A stretch of 64,000 nucleotides of DNA from Anaeramoeba flamelloides. Lineage: Eukaryota; Metamonada; Anaeramoebidae. Position numbers and translations under genes: made by a program. A model generated the notes under the pieces. That model ran no database searches. It was not told where the DNA came from and saw only the letters and a program-made list of their open reading frames with translations. Of the stretch, positions 51,051-63,640 are shown piece after piece. The DNA is taken from the NCBI GenBank assembly GCA_027625915.1, contig JANTQA010000032.1:8928001-8992000 (forward strand), written 5' to 3'. Position 1 is the first letter of the stretch. Each line of letters starts with the position of its first letter.

Positions 51051-52366
51051 TTTTCAATGAAAAGAAAAATTTAAAATAACAAAAAAAAAATAATTGCAAA
51101 AAATCACTTTTGGGGTTTTTCAAGTGCAAGTTCAAATTTGAGAACATTTCAAAACTTGTAAAAGTAAATGTAAAAAATATGTAGAAGGTCTGGAGAAAAT
51201 AGTGTGAGTTCAGAAAGTTGAACTGGAAATTCTAAAATATTAAAATCAAAATTTTGGATGATCTTTTATGGTAAAAATTGTGAAAAATGTTGAAATTGTG
51301 AAAATTTCTCATTTTTTCTAAAAGAAATTCTCATTGTGTAAATATTACTTGGATTACATAACTTATTCGAGAGTGTTTTGGGATATTATTCCACTGTATT
51401 CACCTAAAAATGTAATCCTTAATACATGATTCTTTTATACAATTTAGATTAAAGAAAATTCTTTCTGGATAAATTAAATTAAAAATTTGTTTTTGATTTT
51501 ATCGGATGGTAAAAAAAAAATACACTTTAGGGAATCGAACCCAAGCCGTTGGTTTCAACAGTAGACCAACATTCTTCCATTAAAATATAGTGTATATTTT
51601 CATAACTTTATAAAAACATAAAAAATGAATTTATTTAGTCACATCTTAACCCTAATAGAATTTTTTTTTCTTTCTTCCTTTTTTTTATTCAAATTTATGA
51701 TGAAGTTCAAAAGTCTGATTAAAAAAATTTTCCAACTCAAAAATAAGGAAATCATTATAAAACGTTGAATTACAACCTCAATTTCTCTTCTCCAATGGTT
51801 ACCCATCAAATTAGAACCACACATTGATTAATTGTTTTCTTCAAAACTTTTTAATAAAAAAAAAAAAAAAAGAAACACTAAATTGAAAAACAATAAAATG
51901 TTTTTAAGATGAAATCAGTTTTAAATCAAGTACCAATAAGGCATTTGATTATGTATAAAAAAATATCATGATTTTCAATAAGATCAGGATTTAAGGTTTA
52001 CATTATCAGGTGAAACAGTGGAATAATATCCAAAGACACTCTCGAATAAGTTATGTAATCCAAGTAATATTTACACAATGAGAATTTCTTTTAGAAAAAA
52101 TGAGAAATTTTCACAATTTCAACATTTTTCACAATTTTTACCATAAAAGATCATCCAAAATTTTGATTTTAATATTTTAGAATTTCCAGTTCAACTTTCT
52201 GAACTCACACTATTTTCTCCAGACCTTCTACATATTTTTTACATTTACTTTTACAAGTTTTGAAATGTTCTCAAATTTGAACTTGCACTTGAAAAACCCC
52301 AAAAGTAATTTTTTTGCAATTATTTTTTTTTTGTTATTCTAAATTTCCTTTTCGTTGAAAAAGAAA
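51051..52366. mobile_element. Long inverted-repeat element with ~385-bp arms
   Basis: The arm 51051-51435 is the reverse complement of 51970-52366. In the core (about 51110-51395) only a handful of differences are visible, for example across GAAGGTCTGGAGAAAATAGT and ACATAACTTATTCGAGAGTG. The 530-bp spacer carries a tRNA-like sequence. No coding frame spans it. Such long near-identical arms suggest a young foldback transposon or a recent inverted duplication. No clear target duplication found. Confidence 0.75.
51521..51594 (-). tRNA. tRNA-like sequence, probably degenerate
   Basis: On the minus strand, 74 bases with TACACTA and AAGTGTA as acceptor arms (6 of 7 pairs), a TTTT/AAGA D stem around AATGG, and TTGGG-TTCGATT-CCCTA as the T arm with the classical GGTTCGATTCC B box. 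The GTTGG/CCAAC stem closes a loop of 13 rather than 7 bases and the variable region is too short, so no anticodon can be read safely. A decayed tRNA or tRNA-derived repeat fits best. Confidence 0.4.
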
Positions 52367-52424
52367 AGAAAAAAAGTACGCCTGTTAAGTATAGAGGACA
52401 AAAAATGTTTTTATTTTCTTTCTA

Positions 52425-52898
52425 CAGTGATCAAAATAATACTGCACAAAGATTATAATTAATGTTTCAAAATATAACATCCGTGCTTGTTTTTTCTTCT
52501 TGTTACAAGACAACACCCAATACTATACCTAAGTTTTACAAAAGTTCAAATCAGTTTTAAAAGTAAACCCCTTGATATTTTTTGTAAAATTTAAATTAGG
52601 AATACAAATAGTTGAAAATGTTTCATAATAATCTCAATTTTTTTTGTCATTGTTTTTTTTATGATTAAAATTCTCTGAAACATTAACTCTATTTTTTTTC
52701 ATAAATTTTGCAATTTGATCCTTTCATTTTTCAAATTTCTTTTTATATAATACATCTTTAAGAAACCAACCCCATATTTATTTCGGGTTTATTATCAGCT
52801 TCTTGATATTTTGATTTATCGGTCTTCTATAACAAAAAAACACACTTTTTTTTTGAAACATGGAATAATATTTTCTACAGACTTTATTTTGACAATAG
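52425..52898. mobile_element. Element E, short copy 2
   Basis: It starts TA then CAGTGATCAAAATAATACTG and ends TTTATTTTGACAATAG. Colinear with 29024-29505 (AAAAACACRCTTTTT, AAGAAACCAA), with the middle of the long copy absent. Confidence 0.65.
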
Positions 52899-53430
52899 TC
52901 AAACCAAAATCAAAAAAGTTATTTGGTTTTTGGAATTTTTTTAAATAACGAAAGAGAATTCATTCAATTTCGAACCTTTAAGAGAAAATTGATGGACTTT
53001 TTTCTTTGTTGTCTATTGAACAAACAATTGGGTGACTTGAGAAAATTAATTTTCCAGTGTCGTAAATCCTTGATCACAGCAATCTTTATGGATTTATGAT
53101 AGTAATAGTATTATAAAAAAATTTTGTTAAACTCTTCTAAAATAACTTTTAATAACATTTTGAAAGTCAGAATATATCCATAAAACACTTTTTATTTTAC
53201 CCAAATAGAATTCCAAAAAAGAAGATCAGAAAATTCTCAAACTTTGCTGAATAATAAGTAATTCCCAAAATCTTTCCACAGTGGCTACAATACTGACACT
53301 AAACTTTTCAAAGTTCTAATCTCGATCTTATTGGTAGTACTGAAAATTATTATACTGTTTTTTCTCAAAGAAAAAGTTTGAGTTAAAAATAAATATCTGG
53401 CTTTCGTGTCCATATTTATCAAGAATTATT
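52899..53430. repeat. Internal fragment of element E, opposite orientation
   Basis: It matches 33110-33590 of the long copy in direct orientation, for example TTGATGGACTTTTTTCTTTG and GTCGTAAATCCTTGA. It abuts the short copy, which lies in the other orientation, so the locus was built by more than one insertion or by rearrangement. Confidence 0.55.
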
Positions 53431-53854
53431 GACTTAAATTTTCACTTATTGAAAGTTGTACCTGATTCGTCTTAAAAAGATTAAAAAAACTTCACTTCTT
53501 TTTTTTATAAATGAATTAAACAAACAATTATAAATTCTCCTTAAATGTGTTTTTGGTTTTTCAAAAAAGTACCCTCTTCAACAAAAAATATTGATTGTCC
53601 TCCTAACTTAGTGTAAACAACAAACCAAATTGGTATTAGAATTGATTCTAAACGAATTTTTAAGACAACACTTAAAAGGAAAAATATTATAAACCTATCC
53701 CTATCAATCAATTATATGAAAAAAGTCACTGGGAAAATGATTACTTGTTGTTCAAAATTTTGGAGAACAAAACTGTTTAAAATAATCATAATAAGACAAT
53801 TTCCAATCCAAGAAAAACTATTTTTTGAACAGAATACTGAGACAAGTCCTCAAA

Positions 53855-53915
53855 GGAACTTCCATTAGCATTCGAAAGTGAGTTAAAATTTTTAAAAAAT
53901 CGTTTACATTTGAAT
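53855..53915. repeat. Right end of element G
   Basis: AACTTCCATTAGCATTCGAAAGTGAGT followed by AAAATTTTTAAAAAATCG equals the terminal segment of element G. The rest of the element is not recognisable to its left. It lies 68 bases upstream of the EPG5 start codon. Confidence 0.5.
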
Positions 53916-53982
53916 ACCTCAAACAAAAAAAAGTTTTTATTTTTTTAACTTTTGTCATTTTTTGAGTAATTTTGGCTGCAAA

Positions 53983-56900
53983 ATGATTGGTAAGTAATCT
54001 TCTCTTTAAACTCGTCTTTCGACAAATTCAATTCCTCTTACATAAACTTAAATCTTCCGAAAAAACAAACAATAGAACCACAGTACAAAGGCAGTGTTGG
54101 AGTTAGCTATGTCTCGTCTGATGAAGAAGAAAAAGAAAATGATCAAAAATCAAAACAGCCAATTTATGATTATTCACGCACCAAATTTAAAGAAGAATTT
54201 TTCATACCAAAAACAGATAATGATTCTTTAACAGAAATGTTTGTGGTCTCAACAAAAAATATTGAAGAATACTTGGAAGGCTTTTTCTATGTTTCGACAG
54301 ATTGTCTTGACGATGAAGAGAAGGTTTTTTCAAAGGATCTTGATCAAATAATAAAAGAAAAAAAAATTGAAGAAAAAAAAATTGAAAAAGAAAAAGAAAA
54401 AGAAAAAGAAAAAGAAAAAGAAAAAGAAAAAGAAATTGAAATTGAAATTGAAATTGAAATTGAAGAAAAAAAAGAAACGAAAGAAGAAGAAAAAAAGAAA
54501 AAAAAAAAAAAAAAGTATTTCTTTAAAATTAAATTCAGAGTCCAGTTCTTTTTCTGAAAACGAAATTCAAAAAGAAAAAAATAAATTAACACTCATATCA
54601 AATAGTGAAAGTGATACTAGTGGTACCTCGGCGGATGAAAATCTCCAAGAAGAAGAAACCAAAGATGTCAAAAAATCCAATGTCGAAAATCAAAGGGATC
54701 AAAGGATTGAAGAATTGTCCGAGCAAGAAGAATATGTTCAAGACTTTGAAATAGATTCTGGATCTGAAAACGAATTAAAAAAAGATAAGGATACAGAAAA
54801 CATCTTTGAAAAAGAGACTGAAAATTATTTTGAAGAAGATTATTTTAAAATCAAAACACACCATTTTATATTTTTTTACCAGTCAAGGTCAACAAGACAT
54901 CATGAATTATATCAAAAGATGTGTAGTATTAAACAAGACGACTTTTATTGGTTTGTCGAAAACTATTTTGGAAATGTTGAAAAAATTCGAGAGTTAAATT
55001 CACAAGTTCAACAGGTAGTCGAAAATTTAAGAAAGCAAAGAGAAAAGATCTGGTATGAAACCACTGAAGCAAAAGTGTTCACTAATAAATGCCCAGTTGA
55101 TAACAAGATACTAAAATATACAGAAACAGTAAAAACTATGGTATTTGACAAAAAGATTCAAGCAAACATACGGAGCAAAATTAACAGTCAGTTATATAAC
55201 TTATGTAATGAAAAGTTGGCAATATTAGGCGACGAGCAATGCAGAAGTGAACAAAAATGTGAAATCTTCTTAAACAAATTCTTACAAGATTTGAAAAGGA
55301 TATATAATCTTTTAAACAAAAGAAGTTATCACAGCCAAAATGAAAATCAAAATCAAAATAAAAATAAAAATGAAAATGAAAATGACAATTATTTGGCAAA
55401 GATCATTTCGAAAAAAGAAAAGAATCTAAAACTTTTAAAAAAATATATTAAAACGTGTTTTTACTTTGAAAGATCTATTGTTTGTAATTTTCAGAATATT
55501 TTAATTGAACCAAAAAATAAATTCCTTGAAGGGTTTCAAATATTTCGAAATAGTTTACATAAATGGATTTTATCAATGTGTAAAATTTTAATGAATGTAT
55601 TACCAATGCCTGAAACCCAAATGTTTTTAGCGATGAATCTTGTGAACAGCCCACTTAGCAGTGAATGGGGAATGAACTTACTACGGTTTCCAAAGATTAT
55701 CAACAACAGGACTGTCAATTTCTATTTAGAATATTTAAAAATTTTGGTTACCCCGATACTTCATTGGAAACCAGGGCCAATTAAGGCGTCATGTGGAAAC
55801 ATTCGGCAATTTGTCTTTTTTGAAAGTGACTTTGTAAAATTTTTCGAATTATTTCCAAAAAATCAATTGTTCAAAGCACTGTTTCCAACGAATCATCAAA
55901 AAATGCAGTTTTCAATTAAGCAATTATCTGTCATCGTTCAACAGATTATTGAAATATGTGGAATTGTTATTACACGATTTACCTTATATAAGGATTTTAA
56001 AGAAAAGGCTGCTTCTTTCATTATTGAAATAGGAAATTTATTTATTCAATATTTAGCAAGTATCCCAAAAAAACATTTAAAAATTGAGAATGAGAAAATA
56101 ATTGATGTTGAAGTAATCATCGATTCAATAACTATTACCATTTGCTTGATATTAATGCACAGAAGAGAGATCCCGATTGTTGGAAAGCTCGCAAATTTAT
56201 GCTATGAACTATTAACACCAAAAAATTGTTATCACTTGATGTATTGCATTTTAAGTTTAAAAAAATACGATCCAATAAATATTGACGAATTGTCAAATAA
56301 ATTGCACAAATATCATCGTCCTAATCATAATAAGAACAATAATGAACAATTCTATGGTTCATATGATGAGTGGGAAGCGTATCATTTTAATAATCCAAAT
56401 GTTAGAAAAAAATTTGTTACTTATTTGAAATCTTACCAATCACCGAGTTTAATATTGATACCAATTTTTTTAAATATAGGAACTCAACAAGAAGATTACG
56501 AATTACAACAAATGGTAATCACAGAGGTTTTTTATTTGACATTCAATAAATATCTGATACAAGATATTTTCCAAAAATCTATCAACTTTTTCCAAACTCT
56601 CACCGTAATAAATAATCAATTAATTTCAACAATTTTTAGGCTTTGTTCAAAAAAATATAATAATTTTAATAATCATACTTTGGTGATACAAAAAATATTT
56701 GAGTTATTTGATAAATTCCCGATAGATTTTTGGAAACCATCCAACGATGATTTAAAACAATTTAAGGATTGGCTAATAAAAAAACCTATAAAGAAGGAAA
56801 GAAAAGCAATGCAAACAAAAATTAGATTTATCCAATCCATTTTGTCAAGATTAAATTGGAATTATTTGAATAACGAAACTCAATTAGAAAATTATTTACC

Positions 56901-59900
56901 AAGTGAATTTCATTTAGATACAATGATCATGGTTGCAGAATTATTATGTATAAATATAACGTGGGTTGATCAAAATTTTTTATGGGATTTTATTTTTAAA
57001 TTAAAGCTTTGGGATAAAAATGGTTATAGATTATTTCCTTTATTGTCCTTGCAAAATGAAAAACTTTCTATCATTAATAAATGTTACCCTGATCTATACA
57101 AAATTAAAAACGGATTATTGGCTTATATTTTATTGTCATGTATTGAAATTAAAGATGTTAAAATTGAAGATCATTTAATATTCATTTTAAAAAATTCTAA
57201 GGATTATTATGCAATTACAAAAATATTAAGTTTTAAAATAACATCAACAATTTTATCATTTAAAAAATCACAAAATAAGGATTATATTGATTTGGCATCA
57301 GATAAATTATTAAATTTGATCTGTTTATTAATAAAAAATGGAAACAAAATAGAGGTTTATAATGAAAATTATATTTATAATGAAACAAATAAAATAAATG
57401 TCTTAGAATCCTTTATTGATTCTCATATCCATGGCTTTTTACCAATTATGGATACAAATAACGAAAACAACAACAACAACAACAACAATAACAATAACAA
57501 CAACAACAACAACAACAACAACAAAAACAACAAAAACAAAAACAACAACAACAAAAACAAAAACAACAAAAATAACACCAACGACAAAGAAGACAATAAC
57601 AATAACAATGAAAATGAAAATGAAAATGAAAATAAAAAAGAAAATGAAAAAGAAAATGAAAATGAAATTGAAAATGAAAATGAAAATGAAAATGGAAATA
57701 ACAATAGCAAAAATAATAAGTTGACTCATATAGAAATATTAAATTTTTGGTTAACTATTTTTTCAAAAATACCTACTTGGCATAAAGATTCTCAATCTTT
57801 GCTCTGTTTGAATTCAATTTTTAGGTTTGGATTCGTAACAAATTCTTTGAATCATTGCTTTCTTTTTTTAGAAATGGAATATAATAAAATGAAACAAATA
57901 ACAACAAATAATAATAATGAAATAATTTCATTAATCGATCAAAAAATTTATAAACCTAGCACTTTTCAAAATAAAAATAAAAGACTTTCGTTTATTCATC
58001 GAACCCAATATATTTATTTTTCATTATTATTATTTGAAACATTTAAAAGGATCAAAGACTTTAATATTCTTGGTAAAACATTAATTTTTGGAAATAGAAG
58101 AAATCCAACTTTAAAAAAATTACTAAACATGTGTAAAATGCAATTAAGTTCAAAAGATTTGTCCGTAATTAATTTATGGTTAGAATTTTTCTTTACTATC
58201 CCTGATAATAAAATAATTTTACCTCTAGTCACACAAATCATTTTTAATTTATTTTCACTTTCGATAAAAATTAAATCAAATAAAGGAAATCAACGACACT
58301 TTACTCATGTTTATGGATGGAGATTGTTATCTAATAATAAAAAAAATTGTTTATTAATGAAATTAAAAATTATTCGAAGAATAGAATTAATCAAAAAAAA
58401 ACTCAAAAATAATAATTTAATAGATTTCTATTCACTTTTAATTAATCAATTTAATAAACTTGTTTTAAATGATGGTACAACCTTAGAAACCCCTTTGAAA
58501 ATTAAAAAAGAAAGAAAATCAGATCCCAAAAAGAGTTCTAAAAAGAAGTCTGAAAAGGGTTCTGAAACGGATTCTGAAACAGATTCTGAAACAGATTCTG
58601 AAACAGACTCATTAGAAACTAGTTCTGATTCTGAAAAGATATTATTTAAAAAAAAAAAAAAAGATGAAAATAATATATTATCAGAGGATTACGACAAAGA
58701 AGAAGACGACGACGATGACGACGACGATGATGATGATGATGCCAAGGATTACGATGATGAAAATGTTGAAGAGGAAGACGAATTCATTGAAATTAATCAA
58801 GATATTGAAAAAAAAATTTTAGAAAGGCAAAAAAATGAAAAAAAAAATTATGAAAAATCTGTCAATACCAAAATGGACACAATAAATGATTATTTTGCTA
58901 AACAGGAAGAAAATTTAATTTTAATAACGAAAAATGAAGAAATATTTTTTAATCAATCTGAAACAAAATTATATCAAAAAAAGCCTATTGAAGGAGAAAA
59001 TGAAATTTTTACATTTAATTTTAATAAAATTGAAAATTTAATTGATGGCTATCAAAATAATAATATTTTTAATCAATATAGGGGTATAATTACATTTGTC
59101 AAAATGATGGATCTTAAAAAAAGAATAATAAAAAACAATTTAAAAAAGTATAAAGAAATAATAAATTTTCTTTGGTTTGATTTATTAAATAAATCCCAAA
59201 TTTTAGATTATTTATCAATAAAAAATTATTTTTTTAACTCCTTAGACGACTATCATAGTTTGGTCATGCATTCTAAATTAAACAAAACTCAACGAAAAAT
59301 ATATGACACACCAATGAAAAATTATTTACAAGAATTATCTTTAACTGAAGGGTATGAGTATTTTTCACACCCCTTAATTTTCAGTGTTGAAAAAAATGTA
59401 TTAACCCCATTTATTTTAACAAAAAAAAATTTTAAAGATATTACTAAATATTGTAAGCAAAGCCTCACAATACTTCAAAGCAAATCAAGGTTATACTCTG
59501 AAAAGGCAAATCTACTTAGAGAAAAATCACGCCGATGGGCAGCACAAATAGAATCATTATACAAAAACGATCCAATCCAATCCACAAAGCGTGTCAAATG
59601 CCCCAAATGCAAGTATATGAGGGATATCATTGTTTTTAATAATGCAATTAATAAAAAAGATAATCTTGAACGTCAAATTACAGCAATTGAAAAAACATTA
59701 GATGAGCAATTTTTTTCCATATATACAAATCATAATGTTCGAGTAAATCAAGCCTTTACCAGAAGTCTAATGACAATTGAATTATTAGTTGATCAGTTGG
59801 TTGCAAATCAGAGCATCCAATCATTTGATTATTTGCGGAAGAAGGCAATTTTTTGGTTTTATGAAATTTTGAATTACACCGACAACCCCAATGTTGAGTT

Positions 59901-62409
59901 ATCAGCGGTACTCAGAAAACGGAATTGGATCTTACTTCGGCGCCTTGCTAGCATTTACATCCAGGGAAACATTAACGAAATTACAAATTTGACAAGCAAT
60001 ATTGTCCAGAACCCAATCAAAATTCCAAAGGTCTTGAACTTTTATGAACCGCTATGTGATACTTTACAGACAGCCAAAATATATGAAATGATCATCACAC
60101 AATATAATCTTACACCAAAAAAATATTTCAAGCCACTGATCTACAAATTTGATTTTAAAGCATGGTTAGGCAATTATCCCAGTAGACATTTGGTTTCCAA
60201 AATTGCCAAGATAATCATCAGTTGTTATAAATCTGTAAACTTTTGCAAAGAGAATAATCGTCAGTTATATTTATATAATTTTGAACAATCAAAAGCCTTT
60301 CTTGATGAAAAATATTCAAATCAATATTTGTTAATGTTTTTAAAGAATATTGTGCACCAATTTGTAAATCTGGAAACAAAAGAAAAGGCGCTAGAGTTAT
60401 TTGATCATGCGTGCTATCATTTATTAGAGCCAAGAGTATTTGTTGAGATCAGTAATACTATTAAAAGTATCTTTAAAAATAAGATCGGTTTATTGGCGAA
60501 TGAAAATAAGACCTTTTATGAACATTTTAACAATCATCAATTGATAATGCTTTTCAATTTTTTTAATAATTTAATAAGCAATTTTTTTACAGGTGATCTC
60601 TTAAATTTATCACAAATAGATAAATGTAATAAAGCTCCCTTCATATTTGCCTTTAATTTGTATGAATATTTTTTAACCAAAATGAAAAAGATTGAAAATA
60701 ACAACACAAGTTTACTAATATCAAATTGTTTTAAATTCTTCACTATTATTATTAATCGAATGAAGTATTATTACCCATACACCATGAATGCCTTTGTTCT
60801 TAAAATTGCTGAATTGTTAATAAGCCGAGATGATCCGTACTATATCGGCAAAATTAATAAATTGTTATTACCGAATTTTGCATTTAATGCGTTAACATTA
60901 AACGCGGAATTGATTGATTCACTCATGAAAATTGGTTATTCGGGCAATCATGAGCTGTTATTTATGCTTATTAAGGACATCGATTGGAGCCAATTATTGA
61001 ACATGATCGATAATTTTAATGAAACTCAACAGGCTGTATTATTTAAATTGGTATTGGTCATAATCCATAAAGCTAACTATCAGTATTCGTACATGATCAA
61101 TTCAATAATAAATGTTTGTGAACAAATTAATTGGCAACGCAAATTAAATTCCAGCATTTATAAAAATGTTATTACTACTTATATCGAATTTGCAACGAGG
61201 TTTCCTTTAGTGTGCTTTAATAAAAATGAGATTGGTAGATCCATTTATGATCCCCAAGGCTATCCTCAATCTTTATCTAAATGCCAAGATAATTTATTTC
61301 TTTTAATCAATATATCAAAGCATATAGGTTCAATTACACCTTTCAAAATGATTGCAGATATTAAAGTTGTGAAAAGTTGGATCAAATTTGTCAATTATTT
61401 TTTATCTATCAAATCTCGGTTAGTTCTCTCTGAATCTAATCTGAAATGTATATATTTATATCTATTAGATCTAATCCCATCATATGGGGTTCAAATTTTT
61501 GACAATATTTTATTAATGTTTCAAAACAATGAATTGATCGGTAAAGATCGAGTAATTGAATCAACTAATTTATTCGCAGTGAAAAATTGTCAATATGCAC
61601 ATGCAATGCTTCAAATTGTTAATGAATCTAATTTGAGTATGGTATTCAAAATTAGATTCAGAGAAGAGTTGTTTTTTTCTGTTTTACATTATCAAAACAA
61701 ATTTTTCGAATCAGTAATTTCAATATTCCCCATATATTCAAAGATACCCATCAATGGCCAAAATGCTTATCGAGAGGTGTCCCATGTTCATGGTTCAATC
61801 TTCAATTTAATTGTTCTTGGTATTTGCAAATTAAAAGTTATTGGAAAAAATAATAAAACTGAGTTCTCAAATTACTTTAGTTCAGTTTTAAGTTCAATTA
61901 TATATATCAGTAATAAACCAAATATTGAGATAAAATTCTTATTTTTAATTTACTTTTACAGCCTTGGATTGTGCCAAATTGTAGATATACCCAATGATGA
62001 TTTAATTACCAGATTTGTTAGCCTTCATATATGCTGTAATGATATTTTAAAAAAATTAAAAAAAAAAAAGGATAAAGACTTTTATCGTGTCATCTATCTT
62101 TTCATTTATCAAACATTGTCAGTATTTTTTGAAAATGTCTTAGCTTTCCATTTAAAATTCAAAGAATATAAATCAGCCGCAAATACAAACATTAAAGCGC
62201 TAAAAAATAGTACGTTCAAGCATTTTAAACAAAATATCATATTCTTTAAAAATTTGATAATCAGAGAAAGAGATGAATTCTCTTTGCAATCAGTCCCTAA
62301 TTTAATTCTACAACTCTTTAATAAAATTTTTAATCAAAATGAAGACAAATATTTGATAAAAGGTTTGATTCAAATTAAAGAACTTTTATTAACAGAATGG
62401 AATAATTAA
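53983..62409 (+). CDS. EPG5: EPG5-like autophagosome tether, about 2,770 residues
   Basis: EPG5 is a large helical tether that helps autophagosomes fuse with late endosomes or lysosomes. The start is a 7-base exon (ATGATTG, 53983-53989), an 86-bp phase-1 intron (GTAAGT to AATAG) and exon 2 from 54076. This reads MIEPQYKG and removes the upstream stops. Colinear matches to my recollection of animal EPG5 include DDFYWFVENYF (about residue 290), SSEWGMNLLRFP, FVKFFELFPKNQLFKALF, PIDFWKPSNDDLKQFKDWL (about 890), LKLWDKNGY and a CPKC segment (about 1845). Length is close to human EPG5 (about 2,580) plus low-complexity inserts: Lys/Glu near the start, Asn/Lys/Glu at 57463-57710 and Asp/Glu at 58700-58790. 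The frame changes once inside a 17-A run at 54498-54514 (extra base, assembly error or a 31-base intron). No other break is seen. Confidence 0.9.
54367..54515 (+). repeat. GAAAAA/GAAATT repeat ending in A17, with frame change
   Basis: Tandem GAAAAA then GAAATT hexamers code for Lys-Glu and Ile-Glu in the frame that continues from exon 1. After the 17-base A run (54498-54514) the conserved EPG5 frame is one base later. One extra A would account for this, which slippage or a sequencing error in the run could cause. A 31-base intron 54515-54545 (GTATTT to CCAG) also restores phase. Confidence 0.85.
57463..57715 (+). repeat. AAC/AAA and GAAAAT repeats inside EPG5
   Basis: In-frame AAC-rich trinucleotides encode Asn with some Lys, followed by GAAAAT units encoding Glu-Asn. 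They form an insert between conserved helical segments and are probably a disordered loop. Confidence 0.92.
58700..58792 (+). repeat. GAY-rich acidic tract inside EPG5
   Basis: GAC/GAT codons give a run of about a dozen Asp, within a wider Asp/Glu-rich segment, preceded by ACAGATTCTGAA repeats (Thr-Asp-Ser-Glu) at about 58560-58610. In frame; likely disordered. Confidence 0.9.
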
Positions 62410-62644
62410 TTTTTTTATCATCATCAATCTTACTCTTTTTTTTTTTTTCTTTCTTTCTTTAAATTTCTTAATTGATATTATATATATATATATATATATT
62501 GGATAATATTACAGTGATCGATTTTTTTTTATTTATTAATTTTTGTTTTCCTTTTTCTTATTAATATTTATTAATGCTTTTATCGATAATTAATCTGAAG
62601 TAAATTTTATTTTTTTTATTTTTTTGCCACTAAAAATTTAAATT

Positions 62645-62880
62645 ATTTTTCAAAAATGTTAACTCACTTTATAATGTTAATGAAAGTTTTTTTGAGGTTT
62701 TATTCCAGATTCTTTTCAATAAAATATTTTCAATTTTTTGGATTAGAATCATTTTTTCGAATTTTTTAAATGCTTGTTTTCCTTTTTCAATTTTAGTTTT
62801 GCTTTTTCTTTTTCAAATTTTTGTTTCTTTTTCTTAATTTTTTTTTTTTTTGATCCTTTTTTTTTGTGAAAGATAATGTG
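62645..62880. repeat. Element G fragment, reversed
   Basis: CAAAAATGTTAACTCACTTTATAATGTTAATG is the reverse complement of the end of the copy at 34195-34935, and similarity continues through GATTAGAATCATTTTTTCG and the A/T-rich middle. The other end is not present. Confidence 0.6.
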
Positions 62881-63014
62881 GAAAAAAAATAATATTTTTG
62901 AATAAAACAGATAATCATGTAAAAATTTAGACTTTGTAATGTCTTTTATAGCGAATTTAATTATTTGCCATAAAAAATTTTCTGTTCAACTTTTTTTCAA
63001 TCAAATTTCAATAA

Positions 63015-63640
63015 TAAAAAAATGGGTAATTCTCATTTCAAAAATTGTGACTCACCTGAAATAATAAGTCCAAGTGTGTGTATGTGTATGCTCATTTATT
63101 TGTTTTCAAAAAAAAACTAATTATTACTTTTTATTAATTGTAATACACTTTATAAGTATTTTATTCTATAAAAACTTTATTATTCTAAAAATTAAAATAA
63201 ATAAAACCAAAAACTAAACAAAAGTTAACAATTTTTGTAAATGAGCATTAAGGATTTTTTATTATTTCACTTTCACTGAAAAAAAGATAACAAGAAGATT
63301 TTTTACTAATAATTATCTGATTTTTAAAAAGACATAATAATTGTATCATATTTCTTAATTTTTATTGGTATTTTTGAAAATATTTTTTATTTTTTTTTTC
63401 AGCTAGACTTTGTGTGGTAAAATACAAAAAAAAAAAAAAGGAAAGAAAACAAAATGAAAAAGAAAAAAAGAAAGAATAATAATAATTTTAAAAAGTAAAA
63501 GCTATACTTTAATAAAATTAGAAAAAATGATTATGATCTATAAAATTGAAAAAAAAAAAATTGATAAGAATATGAAATAAATACAGAAAACAACACCCAA
63601 TTACATTATAAAGTGAGTCAAATTTTTTGAAAAATAGTTG
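63015..63640. mobile_element. Element G, copy 3
   Basis: It starts AAAATTGTGACTCACCTGAA and ends ACATTATAAAGTGAGTCAAA. Internal landmarks (GTAAATGAGCATTA, TTTCACTGAAAAAAAGATAA, ACAAGAAGATTTTTTACTAA) are in the same order as in the other copies. Non-coding. Confidence 0.62.

Larger units (their letters stand above)
48529..53982. other. Intergenic region between COG7 and EPG5, 5.5 kb, repeats only
   Basis: In order: repeat K copy 2 and its palindrome island (about 48690-49970), foldback MITE copy 3 (50468-50667), the 1.3-kb inverted repeat with a tRNA-like core (51051-52366), element E short copy (52425-52898), an E internal fragment (52899-53430) and the right end of element G (53855-53915). 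No protein gene seen. Confidence 0.6.

Noticed and set aside
54367-54500. Lys-rich start (KKKKLKKKK) as the N-terminus of EPG5
   Set aside because: There is no ATG there and it is a shifted reading of the GAAAAA repeat. The other frame continues smoothly from the 7-base exon.
62478-62500. TA run after EPG5 as a regulatory element
   Set aside because: Plain dinucleotide repeat; no further signal seen.
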